From Mytilus trossulus (taxonomy: Eukaryota > Mollusca > Bivalvia > Mytilida > Mytilidae), in NCBI RefSeq assembly GCF_036588685.1, contig NC_086375.1, forward strand, positions 45,911,270 to 45,975,269: a stretch of DNA of 64,000 nucleotides, written 5' to 3'. The notes beneath the pieces are model-generated. The model had not been told where the DNA came from, ran no database searches, and saw only the letters and a list, made by a program, of their open reading frames with translations. Made by a program: the position numbers and the translations under genes. This document shows, piece after piece, positions 45,835 to 60,000 of this stretch (position 1 is the stretch's first letter; each line of letters opens with the position of its first letter).

Positions 45835-48019
45835 ATAATGAACACGATTTATTTCATAGAAAAATATTTGAAATATACATGTAATCCAGTCGTACATTCA
45901 TTCTCACAGTCATGACTTTTAAAGTCGATCTCATTTATGCATATTTATACATATGTCATACAGGTCCAGTTGAAGCATACAATGAATGGCCTGGCGCCTT
46001 CATAATGATTTACAAAATACATGTATATATATGATTTGTCATTGTTTTAAGATTAAAGATTAAAATATGATATACTTCGTATGCAAGGAAAGTAAATGTA
46101 CTGAATATATGTATAACAAAGCAATATATTTTAGTTATTGTCACAGACATCCAACATCTTTATAAATGAAATAAACATAAAATGTATATTCAACTACATG
46201 TGTTTAAAAGTTACCTTTACTGTTTAAATTATTTTAAAGGAAAAACTCTTCTTATACTGAAATAAATTAAGACTAGCTTTGGTCTGCTTTTGCAATTTAG
46301 GACAGCAACCAATATTGCTGTTATATCGATACCATTTAAAACTTAACGGAACACTCAGACTCATGGGTCGAAAATAAGCTGACGCCATAAATATATTGTC
46401 AAATTTGGGTATAAACAGTGTACTCTAGATAAGCTATCAAATTACTGATAAGTAAATTTCTGATTAAAATGGCAAAGAGTTCTTTAATCACATTTGTCTG
46501 CATAAGACATCAAATTCAAAAAACTTAGTGTACTTGGTCCTAAAAAGCAGCTTGTTACACGAAGAAAAACCTGTGAGTACAAAAGTGGCATCTTAAATTT
46601 ATGATATAACAGATAAAGTTGAGATGATATAACAATCAACATTATGGCATATTACTTTTTGTGCTGTTAATTCTGTAATATCACTTTATCTTTTTCAATA
46701 GTTTGTAGAATAATACATCAATAAAGAAAATATGCTACAAAAAATGGTTGCATAATTTGCCTTCTACTGAAATATTAAATTGGAAAACATTCTTATAACT
46801 TAAGATTTATTAATCAAACAACCTTTATCTCACTAATGGTTTAAAATTATCCATTAACTTTTTATCAATGCAAATCTAGGGTATATGAAATGAGACAACA
46901 TGTCTTAGCACTTTCACTGGACGGACACTAAATAAACTTAGTAACTAATTATAACACTGTTGAAATTCAAAAACAAACAAAAAAATGACTGAGAAATATA
47001 TTTAAGACACATATAATGAACCTTAATGATTATATTCATTCGTTCATACAAGTTCATAACAAAATGGTAATTGCACATCTGAGCATGCTTTATGGACATT
47101 GGATTACACTCGTCTATTTACATATAACATACTTCTGTATGTATTTTGTTTTCTAAAAAACAATATATCTCACATTTTCATCTTTCATTCATATAAAGCA
47201 CTTTAACAAAAAATATTTACAATCACAATATAATATGCAATATTTATGCACGTAAAGTCCAAGAAAAGTAAAAGTCCAATATAACAAACAGAAAATGGGT
47301 GTTATCTACTTAACAATAGTCTTATTGTTCTTCTAACAATAATAAGTATGTATCTTGAATACCACAACTGTTAACAATACAAAATAATAAAACACAGAAT
47401 CCGACCTTAAATTTAAAAAAAAAAAAAATCATGTGGATAAGAAATTTGAAAAGTAAATTGCTGGTGAGTCTGCCGAGAAAACAATGCATGTCTGGAAAAA
47501 TAGAAAAAAAACTGTAGTAGAGTTTCCAAGGAGATTTAATATAAATATTCCCACAATAAAGCAATACTATAGCAAAACTGTATACTACTATTGAAGATAT
47601 TATTGGAATGTATTTTTAGGAAAACGTGTTGTCATTTTCAATGACATGCTATACTAAACAAAAAAAATACGGATATCAAGCAAAACGAATTTCATGGGAA
47701 AACTCAAGCTCTGAAAGTACATTTGTACACTGTCTGAAATATACAAATATCTACAGTTTTCGAACTGACCATTAACTATCTACCTTTGTTTATATTTTAG
47801 CACTGATTTTTTCATGAGTATACACCTTATAAACTGCCAATTATGCAGTTACCTTTACTGCCTCAGACGCCTAGGCATACATTTTAAAGATCTCATTTTG
47901 GGGGGAAATATTTGATGTCATCAAAATCATATTTATCCATTTTAATGAACACATCTTAAAATGCAAAATTTGAAACGAATTCATCCTTTTTTCTTTTTTT
48001 TTTTTAGATTCCCCCCCTT
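45835..48019 (-). other. Probable 3' untranslated region of the TNF-like gene
   Basis: Repeat-poor, AT-rich sequence from the stop at 48020 down to a minus-strand AATAAA at 45853-45848, beyond which repeats resume. It contains several ATTTA pentamers on the minus strand, as in unstable cytokine mRNAs, but in such AT-rich DNA that is weak evidence. Confidence 0.45.
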
Positions 48020-51000
48020 CTAAAGAAAGTCTCCTACTCGGAAAAATCCGAATGTATTAATTTTATGGTTTGTGGCAATTATTGTCAGATTTGACACTTT
48101 CACAAAAAGTTCATCTCCTCTTCTTAATTTGAACAAAGCACCCAAGTAGCTGGAATATTCACCGAACTGCTTGTTTTCGTCCCAACATTTCGTTAACGAG
48201 TTCATTAGCAGAAGTTCTTCTCCGCCATTACGGTATATGATATTATATCTATAAAGATAATGAGAAAGGCTGTTTGAGTTTGATCTAGCATCAAGTGAAC
48301 TACTGTGTCCAAAATTTTCTGCAAATGATACATGGGAGTAGACGTAATATAATCCATCCTCAGGAACAACTAGTCGGCCATTGCGGTAGTCTACACCATT
48401 GGTAAATGCCAAGTCTTCTCTGTGGATCCACTTTGGAATACTAAACTGATTTCCAGGAACTGTAAATATAATAAAAATATAATTGTAAATTTTACTTATG
48501 AATATATACAGAAAATATAAGATAAGTAAAAACATGTGTGTAAAAGTATTATTTCATGCCATTAAAATTTCAGCTGCATTTAAAAAAAGTTGATTTCATG
48601 ACACAGCGTAGTGCCACTGTTAAAAATGCCCTACACTAAAAGTTGACAAGGAAGCTAGAAAAAACATTAATCATTTCTTTTTTAAAATGTAACACTTTTT
48701 TTTTGAAAATTTATATTTGTTAAAAAAAAAATAAGAATAATAACGAATTCATCAACATCTGACCAAATAACAACTATTTTGTCTTTTACAGAACCGTTGT
48801 TGGAACAGAGGGAATAAGATCCCAGACAGACTTAATTCATATTGCAATAAGTGAGATTTCTTTTGTATATTGTTATGTGTGTAAGGTTTTTGAGCATATT
48901 TTAATGTGCTTTTATCAGTTTGTATTTCATTTATATGTAATGCTACGACCAAATGGGCATTTTTTCTGCATTAGTTATAAGTTAACGATGCAATTATATG
49001 CAAGGGTTGTCAAATACGAGTTTAGATACAGGTGATCGATTACACTTGCTAAGGTTTATAAAGTAAAATCACAAAAATACTAAACTTCGAGGAACATTCA
49101 AAACGTATAGACCCTAATCAAATGGCAAAATCAAATGATAAAACACATCAAACTAATGGGCAACTGTCATATTCTTGACTTGGTACAGGCATTTTCAAAT
49201 GTAGAAAATGGTAGGTTGAACCTGGTTTCATAGCACTAAACCTCTAACTTGTACGACATTCGCATCAACTTACACTGTTTCATATAATATCTATGACATA
49301 TCTGAATGATCTTTTATCTACATTAACCAAATTATAAATAGAAGTATGCACAGGGGTTTGAGAAATAAATGTGTGTTTAGATACTAGTACAAGTGCTTTT
49401 ATTTCACTTGGTACGGTACAACTTTTACTCTTCCAGAATATGTGATCGTTGAAATATCAAATGCTTGCCATATGAACTTTAAGCAGCTATAACTTACCTC
49501 CGGGTTGTTCATTTCTACGATTATATCCCATCAGATGTGCAGCATATGTGACATTTTTCGAGTGAGTTGATTGGTGAGCTGGTCGAATTGTTCCTGCAAG
49601 AAAAGAAAAAAAATGTAAGGTACTATTCGCATGGATATTTAAATGTAAAAGTATAATGATTTTTGATGAAGTAATTGTCTTCGTAAATTTTACAGATGTT
49701 GGTTTCGATACTGTTATAAGTAGCGAAACCTTTTAATTGAAAAAACACCGGATTCCAAAGAAAGAACAAGTGATAAATTATCAGTCAAGAGTGTATGTAA
49801 GAACACATATCAGCAAGGCAAAACGAGTGATAGATTTCATAATAGAATAATCCTCATTATACTTGGAACTAATTACTATTTGCAAAGAGCGACACTTGTA
49901 CCTAGTAAAATCCCCAGCTTAATATTTACAAGTTATATAAGAGAAAAGGGAAAATAAAGATGAGGATGATATTAGTGATTTAAATAGTTGGCAAGTGTAG
50001 TAATTATGAATTTACATAAATAAACCTCATAAAACAATCCGAAAGATTAGGGCACATTGTCTGATTAACATATATATTATTGACATGTTTTTAATATCCA
50101 TGTCATATTATATTGGGCAATGAGAAAGCCGTTTAATAAACTTAGTTACTAGAAAATTAAAAACATGGTATCACACACGAACTATAATAAGCCAACACAC
50201 GGAAACCGTATATTTCAGCCTACACAACCATTGCAACAAGAATGACATTTGAAGTAACAAATTATGAATGCAAGATACAAAAAAATACTTTCTATTAAAG
50301 TTCGGACGATTTTAAAACACTTTAAATATAGAATGTATAATGAATTTCAACCAGCTTTTATTTTAAATAACTTGCAAATAATAATGAGAGCTAATTACAA
50401 CTGAAATAATTATTTGCAAGTTATATAGCTATAATAGTAGTATTTCTGACAAAGCATATAACTATTATTACACTGAATGAAGAGGTTTTTAAAAGGGTTT
50501 GAAAAATACGAATGATCATGATGGACTGGGGTTTAATGTCCAGTGTCAAATATTACATGCTAATCGGGAGAACTTAGTTTTTTTTAACAAATGTGTTTAT
50601 ATGTAATATGGAAAAGAAGTGAGACTCACGATCAAGGAATGAACATATCAATGTGATATAAATAAGTCAGGAACCCTAGAACGGCTAGCTGGTCCTGATT
50701 TTTAACTTCAAATTCATATTATAGACAAAGCTCAACACGCTACCTCGAGACTTCTGACTTTCAGTTATAGAATTGCACCATTTTTGCAATCTATTTCAAT
50801 TCAATGGCATTTGTAGGGAGTGCTTTCCGTGGGAAAACATAGACTCTAGGACAGACTGCGCATTTACAGATCTATTAAAGCAATAATTTGATGTATATTT
50901 ATTATAATTTTAAACTGAGGCGATTTCCTCTTTCAACGATACTACAGAACTCCATATAGAACCGCCTGGTGCTATTATTATCAGAAAACTGGAAAGCAGC

Positions 51001-54000
51001 TTATCTGCATACCAATTTGCATACGGAATGAACAATCACCAAATGGATCTATAATTACTTAACAGAGGAGAAAATAACATCAAATAATTAATTTTCACCA
51101 AATATAAAACTTGTTAAACTTAACGCCAAATTGATTTTCACTTCGACCGAGATAATAACTAGGCATTTAGAAGGCCAATATTTTCCTGAAATACACGAAA
51201 AACCAATTAGAGTTTCTTATCATGGAATTGCAGAAAGTCACAAAACAAATAAAGCCTTTTACCAGCTAGTGTGACTCTATGTCGAGGGAAGTTTAATTTG
51301 TAAATTAGATTTTTGTCAATTGGAGGATATTGAAAAACCGATTGAAAAGTGCAATAATGAACCGTTTGAAAAATAACACTTGAAGATACAAGATTTATTA
51401 TGCAGTTAAATGATGAAATTATATTATGCAAACATAAATTTCTGATATCAGCATTTTGGTTTAAATTTTATATAGACCGTTGTTTTCTGAAGGATTGGTG
51501 GGTATGTTCCATATTAAAAATATTACACCCTGTTATACAACAATCACACGAGTTAAAGTTAATTAGTAAAGGTATTAAACACGTTTTGTAATAGCTAGCT
51601 TAGAGAGCGTGTTCTGAAGCTAGTAAGTAAATAAACACAACGTTGGTCCATATGTTTTGGCTGCTTTTACACGTCATATATTTTATTAGCTGCTTGATCA
51701 ATTATATAGTTATTTATATGTAAGTCATAAACATCATGTCAATACGGTTAAGACCAGTATTAATTACGGCCGTAGTTCAATCAATGTGTTGATACTGGCG
51801 GAGTAAGACAAACAACTAATGTAATATAACACAATCATAAGCAATCTGTTCTTGCCATGCTGGTCTAAAACAGAACCATAGATACTGTTGCCTTATTCTA
51901 CAAAAATCCAGAATGAGTGACGAATGAAAGGGGATCATGAAAGAGAGCCAATGATACCGAATGGATAGTTGAACTCACGAGTCGAAAACGAACTAACAAA
52001 TCCCATGGTAAATTACGAAACAAAACGATTAAAACAAAAAAAAACATTCTTCAAAACACAACACATTAAACTAAAGACCAATTTACAATTGAAATTGATT
52101 GAAATAGGTAATCAAGTAAAACTTGAGTACATTTTGTAAATTACTCCAAAAGAACACTATCAGTTTTGCCCTACATCTAAATCAAATTCTTAACAACAAA
52201 AATGTAAGTGAACCTTGAGTTTGAAGATGATCACTTATCTTTTGTAAACACAAAGGTAAAATGAAATATGAGAATGCACTTGAACAATAAGCACATCTTA
52301 TGCATGAATGTAAAATCATTTTCCAATTATTTTGTTATTTATATCAATTAAAAACCCATTACCAATGTGTTGTCAATTAGAGCACATGAAAAATGACAAC
52401 GAAGATGAGTGCTTATGTTCACTATAGAACTTTGAAGTATAGAACCTAAAATTATACACCAAACGTGCCTCCATTAAATATAATTTTAATTGCCTGCAAG
52501 TATTTTTAGACTCTTGAAATGTTGATCGATTGTTGGTTTCTTAATGTTCAGTGGCACATATTGCTTGGAAGTTTAGGACGATGGATTTTGATAGAAAAAA
52601 AGTATATAACTATCAAAGAAGAGAAATTATATTTGGTTCTATAAACAATAGTCAATAATGTCAATACATTTGTATTATAAACAAATGAGCCGGAGGACAA
52701 AGTCCGGTTACTTTTAAAAGTGTAGAATGTCTGTAGACACCAAGACGCATAAACTGGTCCAAGTTGTGATATTATGTTTGGCATAGGCACAGCCCGTTGA
52801 CTATTTTATCGTAGGCCTTGTACACGTGTAGCAGTCATTGAACAAACTATATTTAATTGTTTTGCATCATACCGACGCCTATTTATATATAAATAATGTC
52901 AGTACTTTGGGTTAGTTTTGATGGTGCAGGTGAAAGCAGCCCTGTTTAAATTGTGTGTGATGTTTTTTAATCTTAAACTGCATGAACTTCTGGTATAACC
53001 TTACAGAACAAGAGATATTCGAGAATATAACCAAGCACTGCCTTAGAAATCATTCATTATAGATTTAATTTGAATAAAGGCACATGACACACGCCTTTCT
53101 GCAATAGACTTGTTCATGCATTCTCGAAATCAAGCTTTAAAAGTCTAATTATATAGAGAAAAATCTGAACAGAGAAAGACGGTTACCTCATTTTTATGTT
53201 CAGAGTTCGCGTGATGGAGATTTGACTTTAATTTTCTTTCACTCGTAAAATAGCACAACTATTGCATGTTTCAAAGGCGTTTTTCTTTGAATTTTGTAGA
53301 TTTTAATCATGGATAGCGTTATAAAGAGAATTACATCAGACCCTTTGTAATGCAAGAATCAGTGTCCATGAAGCTGTTACTAGCAGCGTTAACTTTAAAT
53401 CTATAAAACAACCATTCCGAAAAGTCCTCTTCAAAAGAAAAACAAACAGTTTTCTTGAACGCTGTTTTATTCTTTCGAGACATTTTTTTTCTGTACGTGC
53501 AAAGATACTCGAGTATACACGTTTATGTCATTTAAATTGAACAACAGCCGAAATTCAAGAAATCTTTACTAGTATTAATGTCAGGCTGTTGAAAGGCAAA
53601 AGTAAAAGAGAACGTAAGGTTAACTTGCCTCTCTAATGTTATGGTCGATTATTGGGTGGAATGTAATTTTCAAAACAATGATATAGCCTTTGCACGAGAT
53701 GTAAACAACACATAAGAACTGTAAATAATGAATGTTCATCTATCATAGTACATCCTCGTCTTCCTAATTGTCAGAACAAAATGGAAAAATGAGAGAGAAT
53801 TATCATTGTGTTGCCGTTGTCAGTCATAAAACGTAATTACTAAAGAGAAGCTAAGAGAAAACAGATTGTCTTGTAAACATTTTGAGGTATGGCCAAATTC
53901 CCTCATTGTTTCATGCACAGGATCAAAATGGGAAAGTTGATGAAACCCATCAAACAAACTTTAAACAATCTAAAGTTATCCATGAAATTAAAATGTTTCA

Positions 54001-57000
54001 AATGCAACACATTTGTGTTTTGCAATTTTGAATCAAATGGTACAAGTTTTTCAAAAAAACAAATCGCAGGAAAATGCCCATAACAAAAACCAAGCAATCC
54101 GTAGCTAACGGATGTTTCCTTTCAGAATAATTTTCTCTGGAGTTATTGTATTTTCAAATGAAAATTCAAAACCTGCTAACATCTACGGAAAGTGATTTTT
54201 TTGTACCATTTAAAAGCAATTTGCAGATGTAATAACCTCAAATAACAGTATACTATGTTTTGTTTTTTTAAATATATCATACCTCTTTGACCATTCCAAA
54301 AATAAAGGCCACCTGATGATTTTAGAACAAACATACATGTAACAGCGCACTATTTTTTTTAAGTTGATATGTTTTAATACTATTTGACTGAAACTTTCCC
54401 ACAATTACTGTTTTTGGTTCAAAACGGGTTTATTTTGAGATCAATGTCAAAACAAGTAATCAGCATAAACAAAACATGTCCACATGTACAAAGGTTCTAT
54501 CTCTGTATTTTACTGAAAATATTACAATAGAACAATAGAATGGGTATATGACACATAAAGTCATTGTCCAACATAATCCTGACTCATAAAAAAAACAACA
54601 AATGCAATCGCAGTGTGGTTCCACTATCAATTTATCATTAGAGAAAATAAAGGTTTCAATTTCTATAAGATGTTAGGAGACTTGTATTTATGTGACTGAT
54701 CCAAGTCAGGAGCCTGTAATTCGTTTTTTTATGTGTTACATATTTGTTTTTCGTTCATTTTTTTGTACATAAAAAAGGCTGTTAGCTTTCTCTTTTGAAT
54801 TGTTTTACATTGTCATTTTGGGGGCTTTTACAGCTGACTATGCGGTATGGGCTTTGTTCATTGTTGAAGGCCGTACGGCGATCTATAGTTGTTAATTTCT
54901 GTGTCATTTTGGTCTATTGTGAAAAGTTGTCTCATTGGCAATCATACCACATAATCTTTTTTATAATGGCAAACCAAAACTTTTAGTACTATATATATAT
55001 ATTTGTTAACCCCCACTTCATTTTCATTTGTCTGTGAAAGTCGAAGTATATTTAAAAGAAAACTGGGGTTGTTAAATATAATTCTGAAATTCTTAACAAA
55101 GATCATAAATCATTATGTGTTATTTAAGCAAACCGATATAACAAGTAAAGACAACTGGAAACCATGTTTGAGCGTCATTTGGAACATCAACCATTACAAG
55201 TACAGTTTTAAGGGATCATTATATTATCATTCCTCACAGTTTGGTATATACATTTGTAATTGTACTTCGAAATAGTGCATCTATATATATATTATTGTTT
55301 GTAATGGTGTCAATTTTAGTTGATCGACAGGCACATCGAATTATATTTTTATAGTAGACTCCTGTCACGAAGATTGTTGCCAAGATTTTGTTTCAGATAA
55401 GATTTTGGTATATAACTTTCAAACTGACGACGGACAAAATAATTTGTATGAAATTACCCTTTTTCAGTCTTGCTGAAAATGACAGCTAAATGAAATTATA
55501 TATATATTTTTTAAAGTATTCATAAATTCATCTTTTTTTTATTCGAGTTAAACATGTACTTTAGTTCTATCTGATTTATTGTCAGTGCACTTATATATAA
55601 TGTTTTTATATATGCAATTTTACCTAAAAACACTCCATGAATAAACAAATAAATATTTAGAAAATGTTTTTTTTATAAAGAAAGTTGATGATTTCACTAC
55701 TGTTTTAACTGTTTTAATACATTTGGAGATTTTAAAAATTAAAATTTAGAATTTGACGTCAGATCCATTTATCAGCCCGACATGTTTCTATGCTATTTAT
55801 TTCATTTCATATCAGCTCACCTACAAGTTTCTTTAGAATTCGGAATGTTTTCGATAAGATTGAAGGATCAAAATGCTATAAAGATGAAATACAACATTGT
55901 ACTGGTATAGAAAATTAAAATGATAAGTTAACACAAAAGGGTTAACCTGATACGTGTTATAAATAACTTGTACCAAGATATATTTCAAAAATATATTTTA
56001 AAAGACAGGCTGGTGATGTAGAAAGACGAAAAAAGCAATTAGCTGTTAATTTAACATATTTTTGTAACTTATTAATCATTATTGCATCGCAACTGTCATT
56101 TGGTGCAAAGAACTAATTATTTGCATTCCTGAAATTAATTTTATATGGAGAGAAATACCTCAAACCTCTATGATTCAAGATATTTTGAACTCCCTTTGAA
56201 ACACATGTATATATTTTATTATTTTCAATATGATTTATTGCATAATCAATTTAAAATCCCATTTAAACCAACTTTTTATACAAAGAATTCATGTAGAGTT
56301 CAGTGAAACATTAAAATTTGATTTCATTTGAAGAAAGTATTTTTTTCTACATGTATGTACTTGTGAAAAAAAAAGCAATTTTAAATTCTCTTGAAATTAA
56401 AAATTTCCACTATGATTATTTTCACACTTGTATTTTTGTACGAGTAGGTAATTTCTAAATTTACATATTGATACAACTTGATTCGCATGGTCACACTTAA
56501 TTAAACCAAAGTATTCGTAAGTTAGGATACTTATCTACAAAGAATCTGCCACAAATTAAATAAAAAAAATTACGTTCAAGGACTTCATAAGTTCAAATCT
56601 TTGTGTTCACTGGAAATTAACAGCAGTAATTCATCTAACACGCACATACATATATAAATGCACCTGTATTCTGAAATTGTAACGAGTTAAGCTGGTTTTA
56701 TACAAACTTTAATCATATGATTAAACAATTAATTTAATGAAAATGGTTAAAAATTGCCAGAAATGTTTTCAACAGATAAGGAGGAGGTACGGGTTTGTGA
56801 TATTGCGACTCGTAATTTCTATTTCCGGATTCGATCCCAAGATGGAGAAAGCAACATATATACCCCTACACATATGCAAATTAAGAGATAAGTTTAGCCG
56901 AGTTCATTAGTAAATTTGTTCTCCAGGATTGAAGACACAACGGACCTCAGGCGAATATTTATATCTTTTTTAACACGTTTTAAGATAATGTACATAGTCT

Positions 57001-60000
57001 TCTTTCATTGAGTTGTTACATTACAATACTGTATCACAGAGCATGTATATATGTTATTTCATAACTTTATTTTTAAAGTACGTTTAGAAATTCATTATTT
57101 TCTTACACTGCCTGCATGCCAATCTAATACTGTAGGATTTCCAGAAATAATTAAGAAAATATTGTCGTAAAAAAATTCTGAAAAGACATAAATGAAATCT
57201 TTGCATCGTGACAATCTAGACAACGACAGTTCGTTTCCTACTTAGAGATTATTAAATCCTTCGCTAAATAACACTTGATTTCTGTCTTAAATGTTAGTAA
57301 AATCAAGAAGTATTTGTTAAATTAAATTTCCACGAAGAAAATTGCACATAATAGCGAAACGAATGAAGGGAACACGTTTAATTAGAATGCGTGCAACGTC
57401 AGTCACCAGCATTCAATTAGAGACCTTTTGGCGTTAACAAGAATTTTTCTTTGCTAAATATTGATCGAAGATCGTTTTTTCTTTAATTGGCGCAAGAAGG
57501 ACGTCAAGCTTTTCCTTCGTTATTGGAAAATTTTCAATATCTTGTCGAAATATTGCTTGTAAATTAAGATATTTGTTTACATGAAGTTTCAGAAATATAA
57601 TATGCGTTTTGTTCCCTTCAGCTATTGTGACAGATCATGAATGCATTATGTTTTAGAATAATACGAAATATATGAAAGAAGACACCGAATAGAAAAAAAA
57701 ATCCATTCTTTATGAGGGTTTTTTAAATAGCTGATGTTTTTTATGTTTTAAGAAGTTGGTGAATCAAAAAGTATTCTACTGAAATTGTTATAAATGTAAG
57801 AATGGGCAATCAGATTGATGACAAAATGCCAAATGTAAGAAAAGAAACGGTGCAAATTTATCAAAACTTGAAAATGCAGTTCTCTAGCCCATTATTAGTC
57901 ACTAAGGCGACCTTCAACAGAGACACAATGTATTCATCACTTTTCAAGTCGAGAGGCCAATTTGAATTTTATCACTGGAATTAAAAATAAAATCGCAAAG
58001 TATTGTTTGCATAAACTATCACACATTAAAAATTAACTTGTACACATAAAGGACAGAATAAATTACCAGATACATGCATTTTTGAAAACGAAAATTTAAT
58101 GAAAATCTATGGCAACAACTTGGTGGCATCTATATCGGGTCTTTTACAGTAATGCCATTCATGAAAGCGTTTGTACCAAAATCACAGCTCTCTGCATATC
58201 ATAATATCCATGAAATAAACTGTATAGTATAGACAGAATTAATTCTGACGAAATAGAATATTAACTGACTTTCAAGTTACATTCAGGATTTCTTCAGATA
58301 TGAAATAACTTAGACCTTGGACTTTGAAATTGACTGATCATAATTGTTTCAAAGCTTATTTGTCAAAGAAATGAATAATTTAGTTAGCCTGAAATATCTT
58401 TTTTCGTAAATTGTTTAAAGTGAAATCTCTATATTCTAGACATGAAGACTTCAACGAAAAAGAGAAAACTTTTTGTATTATAACTATTTTTGATATCTGA
58501 GACACAAAAATTCTTTGTTATAAAACATAAATGCCAGATGGCGGATGTGCAATTATTTTAGGGCCACTAAATAATTTGTTGCTAGCTACTGTTGTTGTGT
58601 TATCTATAGTACATATACTAAGCGATGTAGAAATTATATCATGTTGGGTGTTTGATATTTCTGTTATATGTAATTCAGTCCTATCCGTGCAACGCCAGTC
58701 ACCGGCATTCAATTAATGCCACAGTATATATAAAGAATTGCATGTGTTATTTAATCTATGCACCCAAAATACACAACCGCACCTTAAAAGCAACAGCTTT
58801 AAAGTTTTGTAGACTAATTAATATCCAATTGCAAACTTTTGATTTGATTTGATTTTGGTGTTTTAGCGCCACTTTTAAGTACCACATTTGGGCTTTTTCG
58901 TGGCAGCCAGTTTTCATTGGAGGAGGAAGCTGGAGTGTCCGGAGAAAAACACCCACCTTCGATAGGAAAACTGACAATCCTAGTCAAATATGATTGGAGT
59001 CGGTTGGTCCCACAAGGAATTAAAATGACAGGAAGGACAGACATTTTTTTTTTTTTTTATCAAAACGTCTTTAACGCCAAAACCCTTATAAAACATGTTT
59101 ATCAAATGTTGAAAACAAATAATGAAAAAAACTTCTGTAGAAAATCTATACCATAAAAGATATCAACTTCTTTGGAATCATAAATAAATTGATCAGTACA
59201 TGATAAATTCAAAATGTCTTCAAAGTAATGGATTCCAATAGAATCGGTTTCACAATGAATTATTTAATTGTTTAAGACGCTGGGTCGCCATCTCATTGAC
59301 GTATACTTTAAATCTTCTTTACTTATATTTATCCTATACGAAAACGCAGTAAACCAAAAATCAGTACTCTTATGAAAAGCAAAAAAAGCGTTAATAAACT
59401 AGAGGCTCTCAAGAGCCTGTGTCGCTCACCTGTTACTGTATTTACTGATGTCGGTCATCTTGGTTGGTAGGTGAGGTCATTAGACACTTTTTTTTAAATA
59501 TATACCCTAGTAATGATTGTGGCCAAGTTTGTTTAAATTTGGCCCATAGTTTCAGAAAAGAAGATTTTTGTACAAGTTACAAAAATGACGAAAAGTTGTT
59601 CAATATTGACTATAAAGGGCAATAACTCCTAAAGGGGTCCTCTAACAATTTTGATCATGTTGACTTATTTGTAGATCTTACTTTGCTGAACAGTATTGCT
59701 GTTTACAGTTTATCTCTATCTATAATAGTATTCAAGATAATAACCAAAAACTGCAAAATTTCCTTAAAATTAACAATTTTAGGGCAGCAACCCAACAACA
59801 AGTGTCGGCTTCATCTGAAAATTTGTGAGGGGAAAGATCTTATTCTGATGGACATTTGAATCTTGAAAGATTTGCCCTAAATGTCTTAGTTTCAAAGATA
59901 TAATTCAAAAACTGCATTTTACCACTATGTTCTAATTTTAGCCATGTCGGCCATTTTGTTAGGTAGGCAGGGTCATCGGACACATTTTTTAAAGTGTATA

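Noticed and set aside
45835..48019. AU-rich instability element in the TNF-like 3' UTR
   Set aside because: ATTTA pentamers occur but no clear UUAUUUAWW nonamer cluster was found; AT richness alone explains them.
56770..56860. Possible tRNA or SINE (GGATTCGATCC)
   Set aside because: Only a B-box-like phrase; no convincing A box or second copy in the window.
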